A stretch of 64,000 nucleotides of DNA from Beta vulgaris subsp. vulgaris (taxonomy: Eukaryota > Streptophyta > Magnoliopsida > Caryophyllales > Amaranthaceae): positions 53,568,025-53,632,024 of the forward strand of contig NC_079205.1 in NCBI RefSeq assembly GCF_026745355.1, read 5' to 3'. The notes below the pieces were generated by a model. The model saw only the letters and a program-made list of their open reading frames with translations, did no database searches and had not been told where the DNA came from. The position numbers were made by a program, and so were the translations under genes. Positions 12,838 through 24,290 of the stretch are shown here, one piece after another (the first letter of the stretch is position 1; the number at the start of each line of letters is the position of its first letter).

Positions 12838-13010
12838 GCACTTTAATGCTCTGTTTTTTTTAACCGAATTAATAAAAATTCAATTCTTTTTAGTTCATAT
12901 CAGTTTTGGATCAGTTCAGTTAGTTTTCTTTTACAATTTTCAATTCAGACCAGTTCAGAAAAATTCATTTCAGTTCAGTTTAGACTAATTCAGTTCAGAA
13001 GAATAGAGCC
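12838..13010. repeat. TTCAGTTCAG-rich repeat fragment
   Basis: This short region repeats CAGTTCAG and TTCAGTTCAG-type words and resembles the subterminal parts of the element that follows at 13014. It is probably a fragment or terminal duplication of that family. No own ends were identified. Confidence 0.4.
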
Positions 13011-13165
13011 TAAGAGCCTGTTTTCCCCAGCTTATTATCAGTCTAGTCCAGTTCAATTCAGTGCAATTCTATTCTTTTATAACCATTTTGTTAAATAATA
13101 TTATTATGTTGGTCTAATTTTTTTTACTTATTACTCTTATTATTATTTATTTTTATATCATTATT

Positions 13166-13174
13166 ATTAAGTAC

Positions 13175-13214
<40 letters not shown>

Positions 13215-13260
13215 TCTATATATTATTATTATTTCTATATATTATTTTGTTTATCATAGC
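13166..13260. repeat. (ATT)n microsatellite
   Basis: A long run of ATT/TTA trinucleotides with a few TTTCTATA interruptions. It lies inside the TTCAGTTCAG element and is also present in the copy near the window end, so it belongs to the element itself. Confidence 0.85.
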
Positions 13261-13422
13261 TTTACTCATTATAATTACTATTATTATTAGAAGGAACATG
13301 ATTTAGGTCAAAAGCACAAATAAACCCACGTTTTTTAGCCCATAAACCAATCAAATCGCGTCAAAACGGTTTATGATGCAATTTTGCGCGGCCCGACCCA
13401 ATCATATTACTAAATATTATTA

Positions 13423-13747
13423 CTACCTCCGTTTCCTAAAGATCTTCCTTGTTATTGTTACTACAGATACCAATGAGAATCAAGTTGTGTGGGGTGTGGG
13501 ATGTGGGGGTGGGTAAAGTAGGAGAGAGAAAGAGTTTAAGATAAATAAACAAATAAAAAGAGGTTAAAGTATGAGAGAGAAAGGGAGTAAAATTGAATTA
13601 ATAATGTAATGGTGGACCATATGATAGAGACATGAGAGGGTAAAAAGGGGAAAAAAAATTACAAATAAGGAATAAAGTAAAAGAGGAAAGATCTTTTGGA
13701 AACGCACTTAAACGGAAAGAGGGAACATCTTTAGCAAACAGATGGAG
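13423..13747. mobile_element. Stowaway MITE nested in the TTCAGTTCAG element
   Basis: The left end CTACCTCCGTTTCCTAAAGA and the inverse of the right end (CTCCATCTGTTTGCTAAAGA) match at most positions, with TA at 13421-13422 and 13748-13749. The second copy of the host element near 63746 has the exact uninterrupted sequence with a single TA, which confirms the boundaries. Confidence 0.93.
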
Positions 13748-14141
13748 TATATTATTAAATCTAATTATTGAAATAGTAATATTAATTTACTTCTTATATA
13801 TTATTGTTATTATATAATCATCATCAAGTATTAATATATAAATACAAATAATATAAAATATTTATTATTAATTATCATTAATTATTATTATTATTAATAT
13901 TATTTATTCATAACTATCATTTTAAAATATCCAAAATACTATTATTATTATTATTCATTATTATTACTTATCATTATAATTAATATTTAATATTCATATT
14001 ATTATTGTTTAAATATTATTTATATATTTATTACATTCAATTTAATTCAATTCAGTTTAATTCAATTCAATTTAATTCAATTTAATTAGTTCAGTTAAGT
14101 TCAGTTCAGCTGTTTTATGCCGAAAAGAACAAGCCCTAAGT

Positions 14142-14740
14142 CTTTCTTTCGGCGTTCATGTTTACTAGGTGGTTGTTAAGATAGTTAAAATAATCATATG
14201 TTGTACAATGATACATCGCTCAGATTAGCCTAGATGTGTGTTTTTGCTTGTGTTAACTTTGTTGTTGGAGTAACTCTTTTAACTTACTCCTCATAACCAA
14301 AGTTTATAGGACTTTGAGATATGCTATCTTGTCTGGCTGTCAGTAAAAGAGACATAAACCCTAAAATGACTGTTATAGTAAAAAAAACAACACGAAATTT
14401 GCACATTGTTTAATTTTTTAAGAAAGAAGATAATTTTCATTAATTAAAGGCTATATGTCATACGTCATTTACATTTAATATCAAGGAAGAACGAATCTTA
14501 ATTTAACCTGATCAAAAGAACTTCCTCTACGATATTAACTATGATAATAATGTGCTAGAGATGACAATATAGTATAGCCCTCTTTGTTCGTTCGTCGAAT
14601 CATGCAATTTTTTATGAGAGTTACTATGTGCATCTATTTCGCCAAATTTGGACCATTACACCATGTGTGTTGTGTAGGGCTACTTTTGACTTCTTTTTTT
14701 TTTTGGCCAAATGTTGCCCTAGCAGGAGTTAAAATTTTAG
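14142..14740. other. Intergenic, no feature seen
   Basis: AT-rich DNA without a supported frame, tRNA or clear terminal repeats. Confidence 0.4.
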
Positions 14741-14744
14741 TGTC

Positions 14745-15325
14745 TTACTATTTACCGTCCGCATTTTTATACGAATTTTGTATTTTTATACTTTTTTTAT
14801 CTTAAAAAAATATAAAATTCTAAATCTTTTGTAGCATGACTATCTGAAATTTTCGGTTCTACCACTGTGGAACCGACTGATTTTTTCAATCCACCATAGT
14901 ACAACTAAAAATTCCATGGTAAATAGGAAATTTGTTACAACGGTAATTGCAAAAGGCAGTTAAGAGGAAGAAAAGGGAGGAAGAAGGGGCTGGTAGGGGG
15001 ACATCGCATCCCAAAAAGGGAGGAAGAAGAAGCAGCGCAGCTTGGAAGGAGAAGCAGGGAGGAGAAGAAGGGAGGAGGGAGGAGGGAGGAGAAGAAGGGA
15101 GGAGGAGGAAAAAGAAGAAGGGAGAAGGAAGGAGCTCGAGGAGAAAGAGTTCACAACAATGACGGCTGGGGCTGTGGGTGGGTAAGATTGTGAGAGGTAG
15201 ATGTGGGTGGTGGTTATGGTAGGTTAGAAGAGGAAGAAGAAGTAGAAGAGAAAGAAAGAAGAAAAAGATATAGTATAAATACGAGTGGTATTTAATAAAT
15301 ACAAGCGACAAATAGCGTTAGTTAA
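14745..15325. mobile_element. Possible foldback element with a purine-rich core
   Basis: The left segment (ACTATTTACCGTCCGCATTT) and the inverse of the right segment (GCTATTTGTCGCTTGTATTT) are weakly similar, and both sides have ATACGA/TATAAATACGAG-like words. Between them, 14955-15140 is almost pure AGG/GAA purine. Open frames on both strands across this tract are compositional artefacts. The layout resembles the element at 32902-33552. Confidence 0.35.
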
Positions 15326-15371
15326 ATAGCTAAGAAGCATAACTTTCTCCTCCCTCAAAGATGGAGTTAGA

Positions 15372-15452
15372 GCACCAACAATGGAGAGGATTTCATCTCC
15401 TTTTAGCTCTCTCTCTCCTCAAAAAGGAGCTCCTCTCCATTGTAGACCAAAG
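15372..15452. repeat. Imperfect inverted repeat (hairpin of about 70 nt)
   Basis: ACAATGGAGAGGA followed by CTCCTTTT is mirrored by AAAAGGAG and CTCCTCTCCATTGT about 25 bases later. The stem is long enough to fold stably. It is more likely the end of an old MITE than a microRNA precursor, because the surrounding sequence is repetitive (AGAGGAT words). Confidence 0.55.
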
Positions 15453-16174
15453 CAAGAGGATCCTCTTAGCAAGAGGATGAAAGAAAATCCTCTTTTTGTA
15501 AAGGAAATGGAGCCTCGTCCCGCGTTGCAGAAGAGGATCTATACTAGAAGACTTACTAAATTCAAAATTAATGTTTTTGATTTTTTTTCCCGTAAATCTT
15601 TTAAAATATAATAACTATATGTATGTATAAAATAATTGTGTGAACTCTTTTTTTTTTTTTCCTTTGGGTGCAAGTTAACTTTTAGCAAAATGCTCACTCA
15701 CGCTTTAAGAAAATTTACTTTAATCATAACTATTTCTTATAATATAACAAATAAAGCACGGGACTAAGTAACACGAATATCTAGTCAAAATTAGTTTAAT
15801 TCAATACAAATGATTTCAGTTAAACTAGTATAAGTAAAATGTAGTGAAAATCAATAAACAATATATAGAAGTAACCTAAAACAATAAAGAGTTAGTAAAA
15901 ATTAGTATAATCCATGAAAATAAAATGACTTCAAAAAATAATTCAAAATCAATAAAACTAGGATCAATTTCAGTACTAGTTTACAAGACTTGCGATCCCA
16001 AATTAGTCCTCTACTCTTCCACTGTTCCACATATAATTATTGAGACTTTTCTTATTGTATTGTACTATGATAGTTAAGTATATGTATTTCCATAATGTCT
16101 GTTTTTTAAATTATGAAGCATGGTTAAGCGACGCTTCTCACATAGTTAGATACTTATTTTGGAGTTTGGACTTA
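15453..16174. other. Intergenic, no feature seen
   Basis: AT-rich DNA. A 76-codon frame in the first part has no recognisable motif and is not supported. Confidence 0.4.
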
Positions 16175-16535
16175 GGCTCCGTTTGGTAGGCCGTAAAACA
16201 TTTTCAGTGTAAAATGATTTTCATGGAAAACAATTTAAAATGGAAAACACAATTCCAAATTTAGTTTTCCGTTGTTTGGTTCGATGTAAGAAAAATGATG
16301 AAATGAAAGGAAAATGAAAGGGAAAGTAAGGAGGTAGTGAGAAAAGAGTACAAGAGAGATAAGGAAAATAGTTTTCCCTTCATTTTGAAAGGAAAATGGT
16401 TTTCCATCATTGGGAGAGTAATTTTACCCCAAGGGAAAATGGTTTTACACTTTTTTGCCAACCAAACAATGTAAAACTGAAAATAGAGGAAAACAGTTTT
16501 TCGGGAAAACGTTTTACGCCCTACTAAACGGAGCC
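16175..16535. mobile_element. Harbinger-type MITE, intact 361-bp copy
   Basis: The ends GGCTCCGTTTGGTAGG and CCTACTAAACGGAGCC-like inverse are flanked by TTA at 16172-16174 and 16536-16538. A second copy of the same family, interrupted by an LTR, lies at 54723-56472. Frames of about 60 codons within both copies are parts of the MITE, not genes. Confidence 0.92.
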
Positions 16536-16609
16536 TTAGTGTCTAAGTAGTTTGGTCGATAGTGCGCCAAAAACATATGTTTGCGAAATAAAAATAATCT
16601 CTCAAAGAT

Positions 16610-16683
16610 GGTGTCGTGGTGTAGTTGGTTATCACGTCAGTCTAACACACTGAAGGTCTCCGGTTCGAACCCGGGCGACGCCA
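16610..16683 (+). tRNA. tRNA-Val (anticodon AAC)
   Basis: The 74-nt cloverleaf has acceptor arms GGTGTCG and CGACGCC (one G-U pair), a D arm GTG...CAC, the anticodon stem TCAGT/ACTGA around loop CTAACAC (anticodon AAC), and the T arm CCGGTTCGAACCCGG. The discriminator base is A. A T-rich run follows immediately, which suits Pol III termination. No intron. It is an intact cytosolic-type gene. Confidence 0.97.
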
Positions 16684-16784
16684 TTTTTAATTTTTTTCCA
16701 TTCTCCCTTTTTAATTTCTCTTGGCCCGTCACTGAAATTTAAAATCCATTTTTATTAATATTGGACGTGGAGTTTAACAAAGAG

Positions 16785-16873
16785 CCGACCTTAGCTCAGT
16801 TGGTAGAGCGGAGGACTGTAGTTGTTTCAGCAGATTAATCCTTAGGTCGCTGGTTCGATTCCGGCAGGTCGGA
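16785..16873 (+). tRNA. tRNA-Tyr (anticodon GTA) with intron
   Basis: The gene has acceptor arms CCGACCT and AGGTCGG, the D arm TTAGCTCAGTTGGTAGAGC, anticodon segment GGACTGTAG and T arm GCTGGTTCGATTCCGGC. An intron of about 15 nt after position 37 (within TTGTTTCAGCAGATTA) explains the 89-nt length; plant tRNA-Tyr genes usually carry such an intron. A TTTTCTTGTT run follows. It lies 101 bp downstream of tRNA-Val on the same strand. Confidence 0.97.
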
Positions 16874-18531
16874 TTTTCTTGTTCTGATTTTTGTTGCACT
16901 AGCAGGCTATTTATTGTCTTACTAAACTAACATATATGACTTGCAATTTGAATGTCGATATTGTATATATGAAGGAATAGAATTCATATGCACAACAGCT
17001 ACATAATTGAAATAAATCTATAAATTCACTGTCAAATTTTCCGTATTTGTGGCTCCAAGCAAAGTTCATTGATTTTCTTTTATTGGTTTTGTATCTGATT
17101 CTGTATTTCGTACTCTTTTTCAATTGAAATTTGGACGAACAAATTGGTATTGAAAGAGCGATCATATACTGAAGCCAGAAACCATCTTTGCATTACAAAT
17201 ACCAGTCATCTGACAATTGCAATATCTAGTGGGATGAGAATATGAGATTTTGCCTTCTTTTCGTTCTGACTCTCTGGCACACTCTTGCCTACCTCTATTT
17301 TCTGCCTATCTTTTGATATTTGGTGTAGTTCAAGCTTCGGACTGTAATAATCTGCTCTTCTCTGATATACCTGTTCTTACAGCGATTTTGCTGTATTCTG
17401 AAGTCCTACTACCCTGAGGCTTAACAATGCCTTCTTCGTTCAAATAAGGCCATGTTCAGCTCACTTATCAGATTTGATATTATCGAATGAACTATTGTGA
17501 GGCTTATAAGTCGAAGATGTAACTTGTAAGTTTTCTGAAATCCGATGATTTAATGATCTGATCTGCTGGTTTTCTTATATGATTCCATTGGTTTCGGAAG
17601 GACCTGAACGAAGGTGAACTGAGGAGTGAGGTCCTGTTGGATTGTGTTTACGGCAGGCTTCCATTCAGATTATTGAAATGTGGTCAGGTTCCTAGATCTC
17701 TCAGCTTGGTGGGTTATTTGAATTCCATATGTTGAGATGCTGTACAATACTACAATGTCTAGTCAGACTCTGTCAGGTACTAACCGCCCCTTTTCCCCAA
17801 CAACGGTTTTTTCTGATGAACAGATTCATTCTCCCTACTCCTTTAGCTTATAATCTGGCAAGAAAAATGTTAAATCTGAGTATATGACAATTATTTAGGC
17901 TTATACTAATTTGTCCAAGAGTTCCTGTTTATGCTAATATGTAGGCTCATTAGGCTGTAGCCATTGACATTTTTAGTAATTCTTGTGTAAGGCCGCCATA
18001 CAAAAAAGTTAAAATGATCATTTATAGACAAGGGGATCAATTTTTACCTTACTTCAGAGTTTTTGTATCTATTATAAATAGCTCCTTTAGGGCGAAAAAT
18101 TACTCATGTATTACAAAGTAAATTATTCTAGGATGGTCCAAGAGATTTTGTAGGATATTGTTTATTCTAATTTGTCAAATTCCACCAATTTTTATAGGAG
18201 GACGGATTTGGCAATTCGGTTATGCCACAACACAATCGTCAACATTAGGCCGGTAGCCAGTAATATTTCTCTTTAACTAACATCCTCTTGTTTGTTTGTG
18301 CAGACAACGATCAAAATATTACAAACATACACTCATGATTCATGAAAATCGTGCATTCTTTCGTAAGAGCTTATATATTTTGTCACTAATTTAAATTTCA
18401 CGCCACCGAATAATTAATTTTATATCCATCTTATGAAGTTCCTGAGGATTTTATTGCCAGATTGTAATTTTATATCCATCTTATATGATATACTGCTATC
18501 AGCAGACGAGTTAATTACCCAGTCGCGAGAA
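16874..18531. other. Intergenic, about 1.65 kb without a recognised gene
   Basis: No frame with recognisable protein motifs and no terminal repeats were found. Base composition is close to that of neighbouring unique DNA, so it may be single-copy sequence. Short CTGA and TGATG words occur, but no convincing box C/D snoRNA layout was seen. Confidence 0.4.
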
Positions 18532-18584
18532 ATCAACTTAGCTCAGAGCAGAGGATTATAGATGTTTCAGAACATTAATCCTTA
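18532..18584 (+). pseudogene. tRNA-Tyr relic (5' part), cut by a MITE
   Basis: ACTTAGCTCAGAGCAGAGGA followed by TTATAG, GTTTCAG and ATTAATCCTTA follows the tRNA-Tyr gene at 16785 through the D arm, anticodon arm and intron, with several changes and a 6-7-base loss in the D loop. It ends exactly at the TTA duplicated by the Harbinger MITE at 18585. After the MITE, little tRNA sequence remains recognisable. Confidence 0.75.
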
Positions 18585-18931
18585 CGGCTCGTTTGGTAGA
18601 TGGTCATAAATGGTGGTAATGGGAATGAATTTGTGTGTAAATTTGTGAAAAATATCATTGTCCATTCCCATGGTAATGCTAATTTATCCTAAAGTGTCCA
18701 CTTTCCTTCTTGAATTTTCATTCCCATCCAATACCACCTTGTAGGGTGGTAATGAGTGGTAATGAAAATTGGTTCCCCTTGGAGACAAAAACACAAGTTT
18801 AGGGGTGAGATTGTTTGCCCATGGAGAAAAAAATGTCTCCCCATGGAGATTTTAAGGGTCTTTTCCTAATAAAATTACACTTAAAATTCATTCCCATTAC
18901 CACAATTTATTAACGACTACCAAACGAGCCG
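18585..18931. mobile_element. Harbinger-type MITE, TTA duplication
   Basis: The 347-bp element has termini CGGCTCGTTTGGTAG and CTACCAAACGAGCCG, perfect inverses, with TTA at 18582-18584 and 18932-18934. It differs internally from the 361-bp family at 16175. Its interior repeats GGTAATG/CATTACC words. Confidence 0.93.
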
Positions 18932-18934
18932 TTA

Positions 18935-19817
18935 GAGCTTAGAAAGCCAGTTTGCTCCGTGAGGTCAGACTTTCTGCTGCTATTTACTGCATTAAATTTC
19001 TAACATAAGAATGTGTACTCAGTCCAAGACAGTGTATGAATGTATGCATGCTGTTCATCAGCTCTGAGGCTTTCCCCTCTTTCTGAAGCTTTTCCTTTCC
19101 ATACCTGCTTAAAAAAGGGAAGAACATATTCTGATTTTGGGTTATTTAAATTCACTGACCAATTAGTACCCGTTGTGTTTGTGTCTTGCTATTAGATATG
19201 CATATAAGCATTGAGCTTATGAAATGGTGCTTATTTCGCAAAATTTCTTACAATGTTATTAGATTTGTGCTATTAGTGGTTATAATTTTTACTTTTAGCT
19301 TTTGTGTTAGGATCTGTCCTAAATTGAGACACTCAGAGTGTGACACCCTTTACAGTGTTGATCCTCGTAAAGTTTTTTTTACCTTCAATTTGCTCTGATC
19401 CATTAAGTTTTTGCATTTGTTAGAGGGTTTCATGAACATTAGATCATGACAGTGGATCAGAGTTTCATTCAATGGATAACAAGCGTTTTGTTTTAGATTT
19501 TTCTAATTGACTGAGGATGAAGATAGGAACAGGATAGGGAGAAGGGAGCTGATTGCATTTTTTAGTTATTACCTATTTTGGGGTGGTCTGAGTTAAGGAA
19601 TTAATGCTTAATGCCAATGGTAAAAAGACTAGATTTACTGTGATAACATCCTTTATATCAGCAGAAAGCAAGGTTTCAACTTTGTCAACCCAATGTTTAT
19701 TGATGTTATGTACATCATGATGTTTCAGGGTTCAGCATAGGTTCACGTCTTCACGATTAGTGCTTCTGGTCCTAGGTTGCTTCTGGTCCTAGGTTACTTC
19801 ATGATGTTTCATGGTTC
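18935..19817. other. Intergenic, no gene seen
   Basis: Nothing beyond short unsupported frames. The last part may include diverged upstream sequence of the kinase pseudogene that follows. Confidence 0.35.
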
Positions 19818-20935
19818 AGCAAAAAGATACACTTCAAGAAAAATGGTGGTTTATTATTGCAACAACGAATATCTTCCGATGACAGTGTTGTTTATAAAAC
19901 TAAATTTTTTTACTGCTACCAAGCTGGAGAAAGCCACTGATGGTTTCAATGAAAACAGAATACTTGGCCAGGGAGGCCAAGGTACGGTCTACAAAGGTAT
20001 GTTACTGGATGGAAAAACTGTGGTTATAAAGAAATCTAAAAAGGTAGATGAGAGCCAGCTGGAACAATTTATTGATTAAGTGGTTATTCTTTCTCAAATC
20101 AATCACCGAAATGTGGTCATATTACTAGGCTGCTGTTTCGAGACTGACGTGCAGTTGCTTGTGCATGAGTTCATCCCCAATGGAACACTTTATGAGCACA
20201 TGCACAATGCTAGTGGAGATTTTCATCTCTCTTGGAAAATGCGCTTGCAACTTGCAGCAGAATCTGCTGGTGCTCTAGCATACCTCAATTTATCTTCATC
20301 TGCTCCTGTTTACCACAGAGACATCAAAGCACCCAATATACTTTTGGGTGACAAATATAGAGCTGAGACTGCAGATTTTGGGGCCTCAAGAGCCATTACC
20401 ATTGAGCAAACTCTTTTGACTACTTGTGTTTCTGGTACATATGGTTATCTAGATCCAGAGTACTTCAATCCAATCAGTTCACGGAGAAAAGTGATGTTTA
20501 CAGCTTTGTTGTAGTCCTTGTTGTGCTCATACCAGGGAAGAAACCAATTTGCCCCACTAAAGATGGTGGATGGATAAGCTTGACAGTTGAATTTCTCTCT
20601 CATGGAGAGTTCTCGTCTCTCTGGTATTCTGGATGCTTGAGTTGCAGACGAAGTTAAGGAAGATGAGTTTGTGGCTGTGGCTAACCTTGCAAGACAGTGC
20701 CTCGAAATGGAAAGGAAGCAAAGCCCAACTATGAAAGAAAAATTCTGTACTATTAGATTGGACAAGGTCACACCACACCCAGAATTTCAAAGAACTAGTT
20801 CCATCAGAAAGCAAGCGTGTCAGTTCAGAGATGGTCAGCACACTTAGCGGTCCTCTCAGTGTTGGATTGTTCTCTTCAGATGACTGTCCTGGTTCCTTTG
20901 AAGTCCAACCACTGATGGTCAGCATCTGACACCAC
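19818..20935 (+). pseudogene. Wall-associated kinase-like (WAKL) pseudogene, kinase part only
   Basis: This is homologous to the third exon of the intact WAK-like gene at 52405-53594, from the juxtamembrane segment to near the C-terminus. Recognisable landmarks in order are [12 protein letters not shown] (ATP loop), VVIKKSKK (ATP Lys), a GNTL-like helix region, [12 protein letters not shown] (catalytic loop), ADFGASR (Mg loop) and [11 protein letters not shown] (activation segment). It is broken by an in-frame TAA after LEQFID at about 20077, a frameshift near 20485 that shifts SDVYSF out of frame, another around 20650, and shortened sequence after that. The extracellular and transmembrane exons are missing. 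It is a dead partial duplicate. Confidence 0.92.
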
Positions 20936-21223
20936 TGTAAGGTACTTCCTTAAATACTCCAGCTGCAATACTTGACACTTGAAAATCAGTTATTATCATG
21001 TTGTGAGAGTAATTTTCTTGTATAATCATTTGTGTGGCTTCAAAAGCAAAGGATTCTTCTTTTTCCCCCTGAGCATGAAGGGGGCTTAGTTCTTTTCATG
21101 TTTATTTGTAGACTATGGTTTCCCATTATATTGTGTTCTATGCGCACCTATAAACCACGCACTCCTCCCTTCCTCATTCACTGCCCCATTTCCTTTTTCA
21201 GAGTCAAAATTAATAAACTTTTA
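20936..21223. other. Intergenic, pseudogene flank
   Basis: Low-complexity CTCCCTTCCTCATTCA words precede the Stowaway element at 21224. No gene is seen. Confidence 0.35.
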
Positions 21224-21397
21224 CTCCCTCCGTCCTTCATTCATTGCTCCATCTTCTCACATAACTTACATTTTGGAATATGAACTTTTCATAATCTTTA
21301 CAAAGTACATAATAAGAAAATATTAATGGTCGAACATATATATTTAGGACCGCAATAAAGCTATTATATAGAACACAACTTATAGGGACAGAGGGCG
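21224..21397. mobile_element. Stowaway MITE
   Basis: It begins CTCCCTCCGTCC and ends with the inverse GGGACAGAGGGCG, flanked by TA at 21222-21223 and 21398-21399. Length 174 bp, non-coding. Confidence 0.88.
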
Positions 21398-22984
21398 TAG
21401 CTTACAAACACCATATAAAGTAAAAAACTTCTCCAGTTCGGACAAATAAAAATTCCTGTACCTCTTCTTCATGCCAACTTGTTGATCAGCACACAAATTA
21501 TTAGTGATATTATGCAACTGTAGTCTGCTGAAGACTATCTTCTTGGTGATGACAGAATTAGTGTTAGGCACTATTCTTTTTTCGCCCTCCTCCTTAGCAA
21601 GAACTAGCCCTTGTTTTGCACTAATGAGTTCTTCAGTAGCATGTATATTGTGCTCACGGAAGTACAGGGATATCGAAGGGCTAAGAGAGATACATTTCCA
21701 CTTTCTTTTCTTGGAACCAAGCATCCCGTAGCCATTTATATGCTTCCAACTAAGGTGGCTTAGTCTTTTCTAAGATTATGTATTTTGCGTTATCCAGATT
21801 TTCAATGTGAATAGGAGTAAGTTTTTCAGTCAGATTCCGTGGTTGAAATAATTTTTTTTAGAAAAAAAATTCAACAAAAAAATTTATTATAAAAATCACT
21901 GTCAATGTTAATCTTGAGGAAAGTTTAGATGCAAATCTTGGATTAGTGACAAGAAATCAGAGTAAACATGTATGTGACTGATTTCTGTTCAACTAACAAA
22001 TGACAGAGGAAGGATGGAAAGCCATGAATATGGAAAAACATTAGCGTATGTAGCCTCCATTTAGAGGAAGGATGAGAGAAACTACTCAGACCTGCCAAAT
22101 TCCTTGTTATAGCTAGGATTAAAACCAGGAAAGTTTGGCTCTTTTATTTTTATCTCCTTTGCTGTTTTTCCTTGCTTACCACATTTCATCACGATGAACT
22201 TTATTTTCTAATGCTATATTAACTGGTTTAGACTGAACACTAGATAAAAGCTGTTACAACTTACAATGATCCCGTTATGACTTATGAGCACCTAGACTGA
22301 TTTCCATGACATATAGATTCACGAAACTTTATAACGCATGGAATCATCTATGTTTTGCATGCCATATTTCCTTGCATTATGCTCAAACAACATGACTTTC
22401 TTCATACTGATGAGATTTTTCAGTTCTTCTGATAGTTCAATACTTTCGATTCTGTTGTATTTTACTTCTGAATGAACTCATAATACATCTGAATAGAGAA
22501 GGAGCTTGTTATTGTAAGACTGTAGTTTATTTTATACTATGTTGTCATTTCCTGAAACCTCTTAAAAGATATATGTTCGACCATTAATATTTCACCGATA
22601 ATCTTTAATCATACTACAGAAAATTCTGCTTCTTATGTTGGTATTTGGGATACTCACAAAATTTAGCTTACCAGGAGGCAGGAACAACAGTCCACGACAT
22701 TTTCTAACCTTGCCGAAAAGGGAAAAAAACCCACAGTTCGCAACCTGATTAGTAATTCCCATATGTTTGACTAGACTCCTTATTATAAAGAAGCAGATGC
22801 CTATTTAGGTAAGAAGCTGCAAATAACCTTCTACATAAACCTTCAAGACATTATAATGCATCTGAACTGAAAATAGCAAAATCTGATCCGAAATACAAGT
22901 TCTGAAGAAATAACACCATTTGCAACATGATTACTAATTCCCATATGTTTTGCTAAGCTCCTTATATAGGCCAATGGTGGGAGC
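21398..22984. other. Intergenic, 1.6 kb; includes a short direct repeat and duplicated dynamin flank
   Basis: No gene is supported. From about 22640 the sequence is related to the 3' flank of the dynamin gene near 28430 (shared CTCACAAAAT and CTTGCC.AAA words), so the dynamin duplication extends beyond the coding part. A 30-bp phrase around TAATTCCCATATGTTT occurs at 22739 and again at 22922. Confidence 0.5.
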
Positions 22985-24290
22985 ATAATGCTTATAAACC
23001 ACAACAGCTACTAGTCATACGAAAATAAACCATAATTCTGACCAATTCTTCTAATTCATCCTCAAAGCATTCTGTCACAGCAATCCTGTCCACGATCTTT
23101 GAAACAACACGCTTAGATTCGTTCAGCAGATTTATACTCTGATTGAGCCTCTCTCTCTTTCTCACCACAGCAGGAGACTCTTCCAGAATCTTCTGAACAC
23201 CACTCCCATAAGGCCCCATCTCACAACCTCATGGTCCAATTCCTTATTTACCAAATGTTGTATACTAAACAACAAATGAAGAGCCATCAAATCCACCAAC
23301 CTCTTCAAAACAATGTTCCAATATGACATCATTCGCATCTTCATGTCGAATGCTTGATGTGCTAGGTGTTTATATCTTTTCAAGTGCTCTAAATTAACCC
23401 TCCCACCCCCTTCAATATCCATGTGAATTACCTTCATACCTCCACGTTCCAATTTGCCTTCCACAATCGTCATAAACTCATTCTGTTCTAGCATGAGTCG
23501 ATTCCGAACAGAGAGATCTCCACAATCTCTTTAACATGAGCAAGTGACTGATCCTTCATCCGAGAGATCAGATTAGTAGCAGCTCTTCTGCTGGAGCTCT
23601 GAAGGGATGGGTAATTGTGAGAATGCTGCGTTATTATAGAAATCACTATATCCTCTACATAACCCCAGACCTGTGTCATGAACTCAGCCAGTGTCTGTGA
23701 AAGCCTCTTCAGTTTCTTCTGCAATAATGTGAGAAAAATTGGGCGAGAAAGGAAATCAGGTGGCCAAATCCCCTTAGCTTCTTCAAGAAGTTGAACTTCT
23801 TCCATTAGGAAATTACCTGATTTGATATCATCCTCCCCTTTTGAGTGCATTAGCTTCAAGAACCTATCTAACATCTCAACTAACCGAGCTGTGCAATGCA
23901 TATGTATATCATCAGGATACTCATCGTACTCTCCTCTAATGAAACCTTCCTTGGGGATTCCTTTAATGATACTATGAACTGCATGAACACTGCCATGGCC
24001 TCAGCTTCAGAGGATATTCAGAGGATAATTTCTGAGGCATGTTATGAAGTTCAGCAACATAAGCATTCAATTCAACATTAATTTGCTTGACAATGTTAGG
24101 CAAAGACTTAGAGATTATGCTGGATTGCATTTGAACTAACCTCTGAGCCAGTACTGGAACCCACAATCGACTTATTGATCATCGACAGCAAGGGGTGAGA
24201 CCCAAACAGCCTCTCCTCTTCCAACCACGCTTCCTTTTATGTTTAATCTTGTTTCTGACATTGGTCTAGGGTATGTGTGTGTCAAAAACT
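22985..24290 (-). pseudogene. Dynamin-related protein 4C-like pseudogene lacking the GTPase domain
   Basis: Minus-strand homologue of the middle and GTPase-effector regions of the gene at 28744-30804. Matching segments include SIITQHS.NYPSLQSS, YKHLA.QAFDMKMRMMSYW and HLLFSIQ.LVNKEL. The homology begins, in gene direction, near 24290, after the GTPase motifs; none of GDQSSGKS, DLPG or TKPD is present. It is broken by several frameshifts (near 24080, 23900, 23490 and 23200) and by a deletion replacing the METYADYTCDP segment. The tail runs past the end of the other copy (VVSKIVDRIAVTECFEDELEEL). It is a partial tandem duplicate in direct orientation, separated from the parent by the Stowaway/MULE nest. 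Confidence 0.92.

Larger units (their letters stand above)
13014..14136. mobile_element. Non-autonomous TIR element (Harbinger-like, TAA duplication), TTCAGTTCAG family
   Basis: The left end GAGCCTGTTTTCCCC and the inverse of the right end (GGGCTTGTTCTTTTCGG) form terminal inverted repeats. TAA flanks the element at 13011-13013 and 14137-14139. Both subterminal zones repeat TTCAATTCAG words, and the core is (ATT)n-rich. A second copy of the family begins at 63321. This copy is interrupted by a Stowaway MITE at 13423-13747. No transposase is present. Confidence 0.7.

Noticed and set aside
14886..15311. 141-codon Leu/Pro-rich frame and its mirror
   Set aside because: Lies over an almost pure purine tract; composition explains it.
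15372..15452. MicroRNA precursor
   Set aside because: Hairpin arms are AGAGGA-rich and repeat nearby; more like a MITE end. No mature-miRNA-like conserved segment was recognised.
16261..16461. Short frame that recurs at 56213-56398
   Set aside because: The recurrence is real but reflects two copies of the same Harbinger MITE, not a gene family.
21504..21731. Overlapping frames of 75 and 114 codons
   Set aside because: No motif, no support on either strand, no neighbouring splice-compatible exons.
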